DNA of 15,545 nucleotides from Desulfuromonadales bacterium (GCA_029859485.1 JAOUDB010000020.1:1-15545), one strand, 5' to 3'. Positions 6,247 to 14,729 are shown, numbered from the stretch's first letter. Numbers and translations: made by a program. The notes: a model not told the origin generated them from the letters alone.

Positions 6247-7371
6247 TTAGTAAAACCGGAAAGGATCCTCTTCTCCGGTGTAAGCCTCAAAAGCAACCCC
6301 CCAATTCAGTTGCCTGGCCGCCGCCTGCAGCGACTGTGTTACCTGTTCAATCATCAGCTGTTCTGTAGCAAAATGCCCGGCATCGATCAATGCTATGCCA
6401 AGCTCTTCAGCTTGACGGGCTTCATGATATTTGACATCACCCGTGACCAGAACATCAGCGCCCTGTCTATGTGCCGTTTGCAGCAGGAACGCGCCGCTAC
6501 CACCACAGAGCGCGACCTTGCGGACCGGCATCTGGTCTGCACCGATCAGGCGCAGGTGATCACAACCGAGAAAGTCCTTAACCCTGGCAGCGAACTCGCC
6601 CAAGCTCGCCTGCTGTGCCAACCTGCCAATCCGACCCAAACCTGCACCAGGGACCTGATTTTGCAGAGGCAACAAATCGTAAGAAACTTCTTCGTAGGGA
6701 TGGGCTTTTTGCATTTTTTCCAGGACACGCAGCAGCTTACGTTTGGGAATAATCGTTTCGAGGCGAATTTCCTCGGCTTTTTCTCTTTGCCCAACCGTAC
6801 CGATATAAGGCTGTGTTCCAGGCCCGGGACGAAACGTCCCTTCACCGCTGCTACGGAAAGAGCACTGATCGTAAGCACCTATCTGTCCGCCACCTGCTGA
6901 AAAGAGAGCATCGGCAACGGCGTCTTCGTGGCCAACAGGGACGAAGACAACCAATTTCAGGTAATCACCGGCAACCGCTTGCAAAGCAACGGCCTGTTCG
7001 ACCCCCATTTTCTGAGCCAACCAGCTATTCAGACCATCGACGGCGCAGTCCAGATTGGTATGGGCACTGATAATGGCGACGTCATCACGGACCGCGGCCC
7101 AAAGGACTTTTCCAACAGCATCATCAGGGGTTAGACGTTTGACCGGTTTAAAGAGCAGAGGGTGATGGGTGACCAGAGCCTGAGCGCCAGCATCGCGAGC
7201 AGCTTCAACCGCTTCAAGACCAGGGTCCAGGGCGACCATGACCCGGTCCAGAGCCCTGCCCGGGTCGCCGACCTGCAGACCGACATTGTCCCAATCTTCA
7301 GCCAGCTCAGGAGCATAAAGCCTATGAATAAGCCCGACCAGATCCTGTATGCGCTGTCCCTGCTTTACCAT
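6247..7371 (-). CDS. Nif3-like dinuclear metal-center hexameric protein, YqfO type
   Basis: 374 residues. The two Nif3 halves are split by an inserted PII/CutA-like domain (about residues 135-235, with YLKLVVFVPVGHEDAVADAL and KAHPYEEVSYDLL), as in Bacillus YqfO rather than the shorter E. coli YbgI. Metal-ligand residues are present: H69 and H70 (VTHHPL), H104 and D108 (SAHTNLDC), and H333 and E337 (DAGHFATE). Annotation pipelines often call this GTP cyclohydrolase 1 type 2 homolog, but the physiological reaction is unsettled. The start at 7371 has AGGA 6 bases upstream. Only 33 bases separate it from the strong terminator behind the tRNA gene, so its promoter must overlap that hairpin, or expression depends on read-through. 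Confidence 0.93.
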   Translation of the reverse strand: MVKQGQRIQDLVGLIHRLYAPELAEDWDNVGLQVGDPGRALDRVMVALDPGLEAVEAARDAGAQALVTHHPLLFKPVKRLTPDDAVGKVLWAAVRDDVAIISAHTNLDCAVDGLNSWLAQKMGVEQAVALQAVAGDYLKLVVFVPVGHEDAVADALFSAGGGQIGAYDQCSFRSSGEGTFRPGPGTQPYIGTVGQREKAEEIRLETIIPKRKLLRVLEKMQKAHPYEEVSYDLLPLQNQVPGAGLGRIGRLAQQASLGEFAARVKDFLGCDHLRLIGADQMPVRKVALCGGSGAFLLQTAHRQGADVLVTGDVKYHEARQAEELGIALIDAGHFATEQLMIEQVTQSLQAAARQLNWGVAFEAYTGEEDPFRFY

Positions 7372-7404
7372 TTATTCCTATCCGTTTGATCTATGGCCTC
7401 ACGT

Positions 7405-7442
7405 AAAAAGAGTGCAGCCTGGTTTTGGGCTGCACTCTTTTT
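7405..7442 (-). terminator. strong intrinsic terminator after the tRNA gene
   Basis: A perfect 15-bp inverted repeat (7405-7419 with 7428-7442; stem core GAGTGCAGCC), an 8-base loop, and A/T tails on both sides. It ends transcription coming from the tRNA gene on the minus strand. The A-run side means it could also work on the plus strand, though no plus-strand gene needs it. Confidence 0.9.
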
Positions 7443-7496
7443 AACTCTGAAGACCTATGTTTAACCAATACATCTCAATCATGGTTTTCTGGCGGG

Positions 7497-7572
7497 TGGT
7501 GGGCCCACCAGGGTTCGAACCTGGGACCGACCGGTTATGAGCCGGTGGCTCTTCCAACTGAGCTATGGGCCC
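7497..7572 (-). tRNA. tRNA with CAU anticodon (tRNA-Ile2 or elongator tRNA-Met)
   Basis: 76 bases with a complete cloverleaf. The 7-bp acceptor stem is GGGCCCA/TGGGCCC, the D arm begins GCTC, the anticodon stem is ACCGG/CCGGT with loop CTCATAA, the T arm is CCAGG-TTCGAAC-CCTGG, the discriminator is A, and CCA is encoded. The anticodon CAT is the complement of 7537-7539. G1-C72 pairs normally, so it is not the initiator. C4-G69 and C5-G68 match the pairs reported as favourable for TilS, which converts C34 to lysidine. That makes Ile2 (reading AUA) somewhat more likely than Met; sequence alone does not settle it. It follows rpoD in the same orientation. Confidence 0.96.
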
Positions 7573-7590
7573 GCAAGAATTTAAGTCAAA

Positions 7591-7619
7591 AGCATATGTT
7601 GCGTGATCTGATCTGATAA
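7591..7619 (-). promoter_or_regulatory. possible promoter of the tRNA gene
   Basis: On the minus strand TTATCA, 17 bases, TATGCT. Each box matches the sigma-70 consensus at 4 of 6 positions, and the spacing puts the start about 12 bases before the mature tRNA 5' end. The tRNA could equally be cut from an rpoD read-through transcript. Confidence 0.35.
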
Positions 7620-7669
7620 ACACCTTCCAGTGCCCGGGTTCTTTTCTAACCAACACGTCTCAGCAACCC

Positions 7670-7688
7670 CGCTTGCCTCTGGCAAACG
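7670..7688 (-). terminator. small stem-loop directly after the rpoD stop
   Basis: CGTTTGCC-AGA-GGCAAGCG on the minus strand forms an 8-bp stem with one wobble and a tight 3-base loop, starting 1 base after the rpoD stop. There is no T-run after it, so it is a weak or factor-assisted terminator at best, or a 3'-end stabiliser. Confidence 0.3.
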
Positions 7689-7689
7689 A

Positions 7690-9453
7690 CTAGTTGTTGC
7701 TGTTTGTCTCCATAAAGCTCTTCAAACGTTTTGCCCGGCTCGGATGACGCAACTTGCGCAGAGCCTTGGCTTCGATCTGGCGAATACGCTCACGGGTAAC
7801 GGCAAAATCCTGTCCGACCTCTTCGAGAGTATGGTCAGATTTTTCGCCAATACCAAAGCGCATACGTAAAACCCGCTCTTCACGGGGGGTCAGAGTGGCC
7901 AACACCTTGGCCGTCTGATCCGAGAGGTTGCCCTTGATGACTGCCTCAAGAGGCGAGACAACACCTTTGTCTTCAATAAAATCACCCAGAGAGGAATCTT
8001 CCTCCTCACCGATTGGCGTTTCGAGACTGATCGGTTCCTTGGCAATCTTCAGCACCCGGCGAACCTTTTCCAATGGCAGCTCCATGCGCTCAGCGATCTC
8101 TTCGGGAACCGGCTCTCGGCCAATTTCCTGGACCAGCTGGCGGCTGGTGCGGATCAGCTTGTTGATCGTTTCGATCATATGGACAGGGATACGGATGGTG
8201 CGAGCCTGGTCAGCAATAGCGCGGGTAATCGCCTGACGAATCCACCAGGTGGCATAAGTCGAAAACTTGTAACCACGTTGATACTCGAACTTATCGACGG
8301 CCTTCATGAGGCCAATGTTGCCTTCCTGGATCAGGTCGAGGAACTGCAAGCCACGATTGGTATATTTCTTGGCAATAGAAACGACCAGGCGAAGGTTGGC
8401 TTCGACCAGTTCGGTCTTGGCCTGCTTGGCACGCCACTCGCCTTTATTAACTTCCTTGAGAGACTCAAGCAGCTCCTCAGGAGCAAACCCGGACTCTTCT
8501 TCGACCTTGGCAAACTTGCGCTCCGTACCCTTGAGGCGTTTTTCAACGACCAGGAGGGTATCCATTGGTCGGTTGAGCTCCTCGGCTACGGCGCGGGCAT
8601 CGTTTTCACTCTTACGCATCTTGCGCAGAAGCTTGACGCCTTCTGCGTAAGGACGCCCGAGAGCTTCCTCGCAGGCCTTGACCTCTTGCTTGGCTTTTTT
8701 TACCTGCTTGGCAAGTTCTTTGAGCCGGTCGACGATTTTTGCTATCTGGTAATCCTTGAGGCGGACCTGGTTCATCAGATCGCCCATTTCCACTTTCAGG
8801 AATTCCATCTCTTTATCGAGAGGCTTACGCGCCGTTTTGGTTGCGCCAGCAGCCTCATCACGCAGCTCCATGAAGCGATCATAGCGCACCTTGATCTCTG
8901 CGATCAGGGCAACCACGCGTTCACGATGGCGCTCTTCCGCCTCGGCACCCTCTTCTTCGTCATAGTCCTTGGTGATTTCAGCGATGCTGATCTGGCCTTT
9001 ATGGTGGCGCTCACCCAGGGTAACAACTTCCATAAACGCGATCGGTGTTTTGACGATGACACGTGCGACCAGCGCCTCACCCTCTTCGATGCGCTTGGCA
9101 ATCTCAACCTCACCCTCACGGGTAAGGAGTGAGACCTGGCCCATTTCACGCAGATACATACGGACGGGGTCGCTGGTGCGGCCCATCACGTCTGCGTCAA
9201 ATTCCGGTTCGTCGTCGCTATCGTCGCTATCGGAAGAGTCACTTTGCTTTGCTTTGGTTGCCGTCGCCTTTTGTTCCGACTCAACCACTTCGATATCCAT
9301 TTCTCCGAACATAGTCATGACATCTTCAATCTGTTCAGAAGAAACCATGTCGGCTGGCAGAATATCATTGACCTCCTCGTAAGTGAGGAAACCCTTTTCC
9401 TTACCGAGATCAATCAGCTGTTGAACTTCTTCAATACTGGTTTTCTTGGCCAT
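7690..9453 (-). CDS. rpoD: RNA polymerase primary sigma factor RpoD (sigma-70)
   Basis: Housekeeping sigma factor that directs core RNA polymerase to most promoters. 587 residues from the ATG at 9453, which has GGGGGAG 5 bases upstream. Order of parts: region 1.1 (about 5-65), an acidic Ser/Asp linker (about 70-85, [12 protein letters not shown]), region 1.2 ([21 protein letters not shown]), a long non-conserved region (about 130-340), region 2 with [19 protein letters not shown] (about 390-408, -10 recognition and melting), region 3 (HMIETINKL onward), and region 4 with the helix-turn-helix [20 protein letters not shown] for the -35 box, ending [10 protein letters not shown]. It is full length and undamaged. 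A strong promoter lies in the 86-base gap behind dnaG. Confidence 0.98.
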   Translation of the reverse strand: MAKKTSIEEVQQLIDLGKEKGFLTYEEVNDILPADMVSSEQIEDVMTMFGEMDIEVVESEQKATATKAKQSDSSDSDDSDDEPEFDADVMGRTSDPVRMYLREMGQVSLLTREGEVEIAKRIEEGEALVARVIVKTPIAFMEVVTLGERHHKGQISIAEITKDYDEEEGAEAEERHRERVVALIAEIKVRYDRFMELRDEAAGATKTARKPLDKEMEFLKVEMGDLMNQVRLKDYQIAKIVDRLKELAKQVKKAKQEVKACEEALGRPYAEGVKLLRKMRKSENDARAVAEELNRPMDTLLVVEKRLKGTERKFAKVEEESGFAPEELLESLKEVNKGEWRAKQAKTELVEANLRLVVSIAKKYTNRGLQFLDLIQEGNIGLMKAVDKFEYQRGYKFSTYATWWIRQAITRAIADQARTIRIPVHMIETINKLIRTSRQLVQEIGREPVPEEIAERMELPLEKVRRVLKIAKEPISLETPIGEEEDSSLGDFIEDKGVVSPLEAVIKGNLSDQTAKVLATLTPREERVLRMRFGIGEKSDHTLEEVGQDFAVTRERIRQIEAKALRKLRHPSRAKRLKSFMETNSNN

Positions 9454-9501
9454 CAAAACTCCCCCGCAGGATGCTCATCTGAAGCTGGCACCGGCATTTT
9501 T

Positions 9502-9528
9502 TGGACAAGCTTTGGATTATATGGACAA
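9502..9528. repeat. direct repeat TGGACAA x2 flanking the rpoD -10 box
   Basis: TGGACAA is at 9502-9508 and 9522-9528, exactly 20 bp apart (two helical turns), one copy on each side of the TATAAT complement at 9516-9521. This geometry suits two same-face protein contacts across the start of transcription. No regulator is identified. Confidence 0.5.
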
Positions 9529-9543
9529 TCTTATATTTATCAA
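9516..9543 (-). promoter_or_regulatory. predicted sigma-70 promoter of rpoD
   Basis: TTGATA, 16 bases, TATAAT on the minus strand, close to consensus. The -35 box overlaps the dnaG stop codon. Transcription would begin near 9509 and give a leader of about 55 bases. This lets rpoD be made independently of the upstream dnaG transcript. Confidence 0.7.
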
Positions 9544-11324
9544 AGCTTTTTTTTAAGTTTCTGGTTGATTTCCACACGCTCACGCAAATACTTCGTCAAT
9601 CCAGCTTCATCATTGTTGTTGCGCGCCTCGTCTTCGAGGCTGGAAATCTCTTTCAGCCGCCGTTTCAAAGCGTAGTTGCTGGCAGCCCGGCGACAGTCGG
9701 TAAAAATCTTGTCCGCGTTATCTGCCCAATCGCCAGTTTCTTGAAAAGTCAGGCTGGTCAACAAGGATTGCTGGTCTGCATCAAGAGCCGCATCAATCAA
9801 ATCGTCGGGCAGGTTGCCTTGCTCATCTTCCCGACTCAGCAGATAATCGGCAAGCTCCCGGAAAAGATCGTCAATGAAGAGATCAGCTGTCCCTTCCTGG
9901 CGGACCAGGCGGCGTTGTTGATCATCCATCAACATCAAGCGTAGCAGGTATTTCTGGGTCTGTCCTGTCTCGGCAGCAGGTTTTCGCACCCGGTTCGATT
10001 GGGTTGGAGTTCGACCTTGCTTCAATGCTGGCACGCCACCACGAACCTTCGACTTGAGCAGCTCAACATCGAGACCGGTTAACTCTGCCAAACGCTTCAC
10101 ATAGAGGCTGCGTTCAAGGTCTCCCGGCAGACGCTTGATACGTTCCAGAACCTGTTCTGCTGCACGCGCACGACCTTCAACACTCTCATCATTGACGCGC
10201 AGTTGATCTTCGATGAAGACCTCCAGAACCGGACGCGCGGCATCCAGGCAAAGGCGAAAGCCTTCCTCGCCTTTCTCCTTGAGCAATGAATCAGGGTCCT
10301 CGCCGACAGGCATGGTGACCACGCTGACCGACAATCCCGCCGGCACAAGGGCATCCATGGCGCGAAAAGTTGCCTGCCGACCGGCCGCATCTTCATCGAA
10401 GATCAGCAGGATCTTATCAGCATACCGTTTCAGCAGCCGTGCATGATCAGCGGTCAGGGCTGTGCCGCAGGTCGCCACTGCGCCGGAAAAACCAGCCCGA
10501 TGCAGCGCGAGGACATCGAAGTAGCCTTCGACCACCAACGCTTCACCATTGTGTCGCATGGCATCCCGCGCCTGATAGAGGCCATAAAGAGTCTGTCCCT
10601 TGTGATAAACAGCCGTTTCAGGGGAATTGATATACTTGGGCAGACTGTCATCCAGAACGCGACCGCCGAAGGCAACCATCCTCCCTTGCAGATCATGAAT
10701 CGGGAAGAGGAGACGATTGCGGAACAGATCATAATTTCCGCGCTCCTGCTTGCCGGGCCGCACCAGGCCAGCCTTTTGAGAGTCCTCACTGGAGAAGCTT
10801 TTTCCGGCCAGATGCTTTGCCAGCGACTCCCAACCGCCCGGCGCAAAACCCAACTGAAAAGTCCGTACGATTTCACTTTCGTAGCCGCGCTGGCGCAGAT
10901 AGCGCCGACCGGGTGCGCCCTCTTCATCAGTCAGAAGGAGCTGCTGATAGAATTCGCCGGCAACCTCGTTGATGCGCAAGATCCGTTCGCGCTCATCGCG
11001 GCGACGCACCTCTTCGGGAGAGACGGCTTCTTCCTCGACTTCGACACCGACCTTTTCACCGAGCCTGCGCACGGCATCGGGGAAGCTCAGCCCCTCCATG
11101 CGCATCAAGAAAGAGAAGACGTTGCCACCGACTCCGCAACCGAAACAGTGAAAGATCTGCCGGGCCGAATTGACATTGAACGAGGGGCTCTTTTCCTGGT
11201 GGAAAGGACAGAGACCCTGGTGATTAACACCAGAACGCTTGAGAGGCAGATAGCTCGAAACGACCTCAACAATATCGGTCCGCTCGCGAATCTCATCAAT
11301 TTTTTCGTCTGCAATACGTCCCAT
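9540..11324 (-). CDS. dnaG: DNA primase DnaG
   Basis: Makes the RNA primers for chromosome replication at the fork, with DnaB. 594 residues, the normal length. The N-terminal CHC2 zinc finger is C39-x2-H42-x17-C60-x2-C63. The TOPRIM catalytic core has E266 in VVEGYFD and D310/D312 in IFDEDAAG, with RNRLLFPIHDLQGRMVAFGGR before it. The C-terminal part from about residue 440 (helicase-binding domain) is more divergent and helical, and it ends in a lysine-rich tail. The ATG shares its first base with the last base of the mutS2 stop (TGATG), so translation is probably coupled. GGAG lies 11 bases upstream. Confidence 0.98.
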   Translation of the reverse strand: MGRIADEKIDEIRERTDIVEVVSSYLPLKRSGVNHQGLCPFHQEKSPSFNVNSARQIFHCFGCGVGGNVFSFLMRMEGLSFPDAVRRLGEKVGVEVEEEAVSPEEVRRRDERERILRINEVAGEFYQQLLLTDEEGAPGRRYLRQRGYESEIVRTFQLGFAPGGWESLAKHLAGKSFSSEDSQKAGLVRPGKQERGNYDLFRNRLLFPIHDLQGRMVAFGGRVLDDSLPKYINSPETAVYHKGQTLYGLYQARDAMRHNGEALVVEGYFDVLALHRAGFSGAVATCGTALTADHARLLKRYADKILLIFDEDAAGRQATFRAMDALVPAGLSVSVVTMPVGEDPDSLLKEKGEEGFRLCLDAARPVLEVFIEDQLRVNDESVEGRARAAEQVLERIKRLPGDLERSLYVKRLAELTGLDVELLKSKVRGGVPALKQGRTPTQSNRVRKPAAETGQTQKYLLRLMLMDDQQRRLVRQEGTADLFIDDLFRELADYLLSREDEQGNLPDDLIDAALDADQQSLLTSLTFQETGDWADNADKIFTDCRRAASNYALKRRLKEISSLEDEARNNNDEAGLTKYLRERVEINQKLKKKL

Positions 11325-13717
11325 CAGTGTCGCAACTCCACGATTGTTACGTTATCTCCGCCCTGCTCAGCAGCAGCGGCCTGAAAAATCGCAACCTCTT
11401 TACGTCCGGCCAGAAACTCCCGGACGGCCCTGCGCAGTATCCCCTGGCCGGAGCCATGCACAATCTCCAGATTCAGCTCGCCGTGCAACAAGGCGTCATC
11501 AAGAAAACGATCAAGCATAAGTCTGGCATCCTCGACCCGCTTGCCAACCAGAACCAGGCGCGGCAGGAAGGCCTTACGCTCGACGCGGTCTCGAATCATC
11601 GGTGCAACCTTCTGTCGTGACACGTAGCGCCTCGGCTGAAACTGGCGTAATGCTGACAGCGGCTGACGCAACTTTTTACCACCAGCGAGCAACTCCACCC
11701 GGGAGCCATCGACAGCGACAACTTCAGCTTCAATCCCGAGGGCGGGCACATAGAGCTTCTCACCGGAGACAACCTCTTCGGGGATCTGCTCAGGCCCCTC
11801 CGCTAGAGGCTGCGGTAAAGTTTCATGCAGGGCTCTGACTGCGCTCGTCAATTCTGCGCGCTGTTTCGGCAGAGCACTGCCCTTCGGAGCCTGGCTGAAA
11901 AGCACCTGCAGGCGCTCTTCAGCAGAGGCCAGCAAGCGAACACCCTGTTGGCGTGCTTCATCGAGAATTTGAGTGCGCCTGGACTCAATATCATTCAGCT
12001 CTCGGCGTGCTTTTTGAGCATCCTCTTCAGCATGATTCTTCAGCCGTTGGGCGACTAACAGCTCCTCATCCAGAGTTGCTCGTAAAGTCTGCAGCCGCTC
12101 AATAATGGCCACACCTTCCCGTTCCCCTTGTCCCAGGTAATCTTCTGCCGCGTTCAAAAGCTTCTCCGGCAAACCGACCCTCCGGGCAATGGTAAAAGCA
12201 TGGCTGGCCCCGGGAATGCCGTAGTGAAGGCGATAGGTTGGCTGCAGGGTTTCGGCATCAAACTCCACGGCGGCGTTTTCCACCCCGGCTTCGAGCTGAG
12301 CGTAGCCTTTGATGATGTGCAAATGAGTCGTCGCCATCACCCGCGCATCGAGATCGCGCAAGCAATCAACCGCTGCCAGGGCCAGAGCTGAGCCTTCACC
12401 GGGATCGGTGCCGGTACCCAACTCGTCCATCAGAACCAGGCTCCGGCTATCCGCTTCCTGCAGGATGTGACGCAACCGCAGCAGATGACCGGAAAAGGTT
12501 GAAAGACTCTCTTCTATACTCTGCCCATCACCGATATCCGCCATCACCGGGGCGAAGGGGAAAATTCGGCTGCCGGGCGCACAGGGGATCGGCAAACCGG
12601 CACGCACCATCAAGACAAGCAACCCGGCCGTCTTGAGCGTCACCGTTTTGCCGCCGGTGTTCGGCCCGCTGATAATCAGGGAGTGACACTCCTGTGGCAA
12701 GCGCAGATCAACGGGCACCACGCTCGTGGCCTCAAGATTATTTATCTTCGCCGCAACCAGCAAGGGGTGACGGGCATCGTGCAGCAAGAGAGAAGGTTCT
12801 TCTTCCAGCACCGGAACAATCGCCTCGAGCTCGACGCTCAGACGTGCAATAGCCTGGCGCAGGTCAAGGCGAGCCAGAATCGCCTGGTTCTCTGCCAGAG
12901 GCTTTCGAACCTCACGTACGCTGGCAGTCAGTCTGGCCAGGATGCGCTCCTCCTCACGACTGATCTTGTGCAACAGGGTCTGAACCCGGTTGTTGCTTTC
13001 CAAAGTCGCTGCAGGCTCGACATAGAGGGTCTGACCACTGGCAGAGATGTCGTGCACAAAGCCCTTCAGGCGACCGCTATGGTCCGCCCGCACCGGGACA
13101 ACATAACGGCCGTTGCGATCAGTAATCAACGATTCCTGAAAAACACCCTGCAACCCGTCGTCCTGCAGCAACCGATCAAGTTGGCGCTTGACGCGATTAC
13201 GTTCCCCCTTGAGGCCCTCTCGCAAATCGGCCAATTCGAAAGAAGCCGAATCAAGGATCTCAGCCCGCGGACCGATGCTGCGTCGGATCTCGGCAGCAAG
13301 GTCAGGGAACGGGTTCAAGCGTCTCGCAAAGTCTTGAAGAGAGGGGCAGACTTCACTCTTCAAAAGTTTTTGTCGACACGCCTGGGCGGCCTCGAGGGCC
13401 GCCTGCACATCACGCAAGACCTCGGCCTCCAGGCGCAGACCTTCGGTCTTCAGGCGCGCCAGGTGGGGGAGGAGGTCATCTCCGGAGCCAAGAGCTAAAG
13501 GCCCATCTTCCTGAAGAAGCTGAGCGGACTCCTTCGCTTCACGCAGAGCCTCTTCGATCCTGGGCCGCTCGTGAAGAGGGTAAAGGGCCTCTGCCAGGAT
13601 TCGACCGTAGGTTGTCTGGGTCTTAGCCACCACCAGCTTGACGACCTTGGCAAACTCAAGTTGCACCAGGCTGTCTGCCATGGTTTTTTCTTTGCAAGCT
13701 ACTTTCTCCGGAGTCAT
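11324..13717 (-). CDS. mutS2: endonuclease MutS2
   Basis: MutS-related ATPase without mismatch-binding domain I. Reported roles are suppression of homologous recombination and rescue of collided ribosomes. 797 residues. Walker A is GPNTGGKT at 351-358, Walker B is LVLMDELGTGTDPGEGSALA and is followed by the TTHLH switch. A coiled-coil segment lies around residues 510-600 and the C-terminal Smr domain at about 721-797 with IVHGSGQGILRRAVREFL. The usual D-x-R-G/D-x-H-G motif that opens the Smr domain reads LVLVGKRVEDA here. The start at 13717 overlaps the cvpA stop (ATGA). An internal ATG at 13681 (MADSLVQLEF) matches the family N-terminus better but has no ribosome-binding site. Confidence 0.96.
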   Translation of the reverse strand: MTPEKVACKEKTMADSLVQLEFAKVVKLVVAKTQTTYGRILAEALYPLHERPRIEEALREAKESAQLLQEDGPLALGSGDDLLPHLARLKTEGLRLEAEVLRDVQAALEAAQACRQKLLKSEVCPSLQDFARRLNPFPDLAAEIRRSIGPRAEILDSASFELADLREGLKGERNRVKRQLDRLLQDDGLQGVFQESLITDRNGRYVVPVRADHSGRLKGFVHDISASGQTLYVEPAATLESNNRVQTLLHKISREEERILARLTASVREVRKPLAENQAILARLDLRQAIARLSVELEAIVPVLEEEPSLLLHDARHPLLVAAKINNLEATSVVPVDLRLPQECHSLIISGPNTGGKTVTLKTAGLLVLMVRAGLPIPCAPGSRIFPFAPVMADIGDGQSIEESLSTFSGHLLRLRHILQEADSRSLVLMDELGTGTDPGEGSALALAAVDCLRDLDARVMATTHLHIIKGYAQLEAGVENAAVEFDAETLQPTYRLHYGIPGASHAFTIARRVGLPEKLLNAAEDYLGQGEREGVAIIERLQTLRATLDEELLVAQRLKNHAEEDAQKARRELNDIESRRTQILDEARQQGVRLLASAEERLQVLFSQAPKGSALPKQRAELTSAVRALHETLPQPLAEGPEQIPEEVVSGEKLYVPALGIEAEVVAVDGSRVELLAGGKKLRQPLSALRQFQPRRYVSRQKVAPMIRDRVERKAFLPRLVLVGKRVEDARLMLDRFLDDALLHGELNLEIVHGSGQGILRRAVREFLAGRKEVAIFQAAAAEQGGDNVTIVELRH

Positions 13718-14196
13718 TTCAAAACGCGCTGGCTCCCCTCCAGTGCAGCATTACCCAAATCTACAAAAGGTGGCGCCAGGGAAGCTTGTTTCATTGACTG
13801 ATCCAGGCCCCAGGGCATGGGACGTAACGAGAGGGCAAAGAGCACCACGGCCAGCAACAAGACCCCTTGGCACAAACCGAAGACACCACCGAGCAATCGG
13901 TTGAAACCACCAAGAAAGAGCAACTTGATAAACCGTGAGAGCAGGAAACCAAGGACGACGAAAAACACCATGGTCACCAAAAACAGAACGGTAAAGGTAA
14001 TGGCAACAGCAATTTGCGCAGGCAGGTCGACCGACTTCAGCAGAGCATCGGCCAAAGGCCCATGATAGCGAAAAGCCAGAAAGGCGCCGACAAAAAGGCC
14101 TGCCAAAGAACAAACTTCCTTGAGCAGGCCGCGCAGCAACCCCTTCAGCAAAAAGCCGCAGAGGATGACAAGGATGGCAATATCAATGCCGTTCAT
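13714..14196 (-). CDS. cvpA: CvpA-family membrane protein
   Basis: 160 residues with about four hydrophobic segments (near 5-22, 28-44, 62-86 and 100-125) and the family start MNGIDIAILVILCGFLLKGLLRGL. It has the GLxxE-type first loop (LLKEVCSLAGLFVGAFLAF). CvpA was named for colicin V production in E. coli and has been tied to envelope stress; its molecular activity is unknown. AAGGAG lies about 11 bases before the ATG and starts 4 bases after the yqeY stop. The stop overlaps the mutS2 start by 4 bases, a classic coupling arrangement. cvpA-mutS2 adjacency is found in many bacteria. Confidence 0.93.
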   Translation of the reverse strand: MNGIDIAILVILCGFLLKGLLRGLLKEVCSLAGLFVGAFLAFRYHGPLADALLKSVDLPAQIAVAITFTVLFLVTMVFFVVLGFLLSRFIKLLFLGGFNRLLGGVFGLCQGVLLLAVVLFALSLRPMPWGLDQSMKQASLAPPFVDLGNAALEGSQRVLK

Positions 14197-14217
14197 ATAA
14201 GAAACAGCTCCTTTGGC

Positions 14218-14661
14218 TTACCCCGCCAGAAGTTTGCGGACCAGGTTGCTGACCAGTTTACCATCGGCTCGACCGGTGGTTTGTGGGGTGACCAGTTTCA
14301 TAACCGCACCCATATCCTTCATGGAACCAGCACCACTTTCAGCGACCGCCTTGGCCACCAACGCCTCAATCTCAGCCTCGCTCAACTGAGCCGGGAGAAA
14401 TTCCTGCAGGATCACGACTTCCAAATCTTCCTTTTCAGCCAGCTCCGGGCGCGTTTCACGGTAGGCCTCTGCCGCCTCCCGCCTCTGCTTGACCAGTGTC
14501 GAAAGGACCTTGATCGCAGCGGCCTCGTCAAGCTCCTGACGCGTGTCTATCTCAACGTTCTTCAAAGCGGTACGGGCCATGCGAATCGTGGTAAGACGCA
14601 AGCTGTCTTTCGCCTTCATCGCCACCTTCATCGCATCAAGCAATTGATCCTGGATACTCAT
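14218..14661 (-). CDS. yqeY: GatB/YqeY domain protein
   Basis: 147 residues, full length, starting MSIQDQLLDAMKVAMKAKDS and ending in GRADGKLVSNLVRKLLAG, the typical YqeY pattern (GRADGKLVSNLVR). The family shares the tail domain of the GatB amidotransferase subunit, which contacts tRNA, so a tRNA-linked role is suspected but unproven. AAGGAG lies 10 bases before the ATG. In many genomes yqeY sits beside rpsU in the rpsU-dnaG-rpoD cluster. Here no rpsU is present between hisE and dnaG. Confidence 0.93.
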   Translation of the reverse strand: MSIQDQLLDAMKVAMKAKDSLRLTTIRMARTALKNVEIDTRQELDEAAAIKVLSTLVKQRREAAEAYRETRPELAEKEDLEVVILQEFLPAQLSEAEIEALVAKAVAESGAGSMKDMGAVMKLVTPQTTGRADGKLVSNLVRKLLAG

Positions 14662-14711
14662 TCTTTGCTATCTCCTTAAACCTTTTAAGTATAGGGCCGG
14701 GCAAAAGCCTT

Positions 14712-14729
14712 ACCACAGAGGCACAGAGG
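14712..14729. repeat. intergenic repeat copy, tandem CACAGAGG pair
   Basis: ACCACAGAGGCACAGAGG in the 133-base hisE-yqeY gap holds CACAGAGG twice in tandem. Its layout matches the ACCACGAAGGACACGAAG element at 15142-15159 on the other side of hisE, in the same orientation, and both are followed by TAAAA-TTTTA-like sequence. It looks like a diverged member of one dispersed repeat family. Confidence 0.55.

Noticed and set aside
8179..9132. 317-codon plus-strand open frame opposite rpoD
   Set aside because: It lies wholly antisense to conserved rpoD regions 1.2-2 and reads as low-information complement sequence, with no ribosome-binding site or family match.
10443..11384. 313-codon plus-strand open frame opposite dnaG
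   Set aside because: Antisense shadow of the zinc-finger and TOPRIM coding region; codon third-position bias belongs to the minus strand.
12683..13498. 271-codon plus-strand open frame opposite mutS2
   Set aside because: Antisense shadow; the minus strand encodes an intact MutS2.
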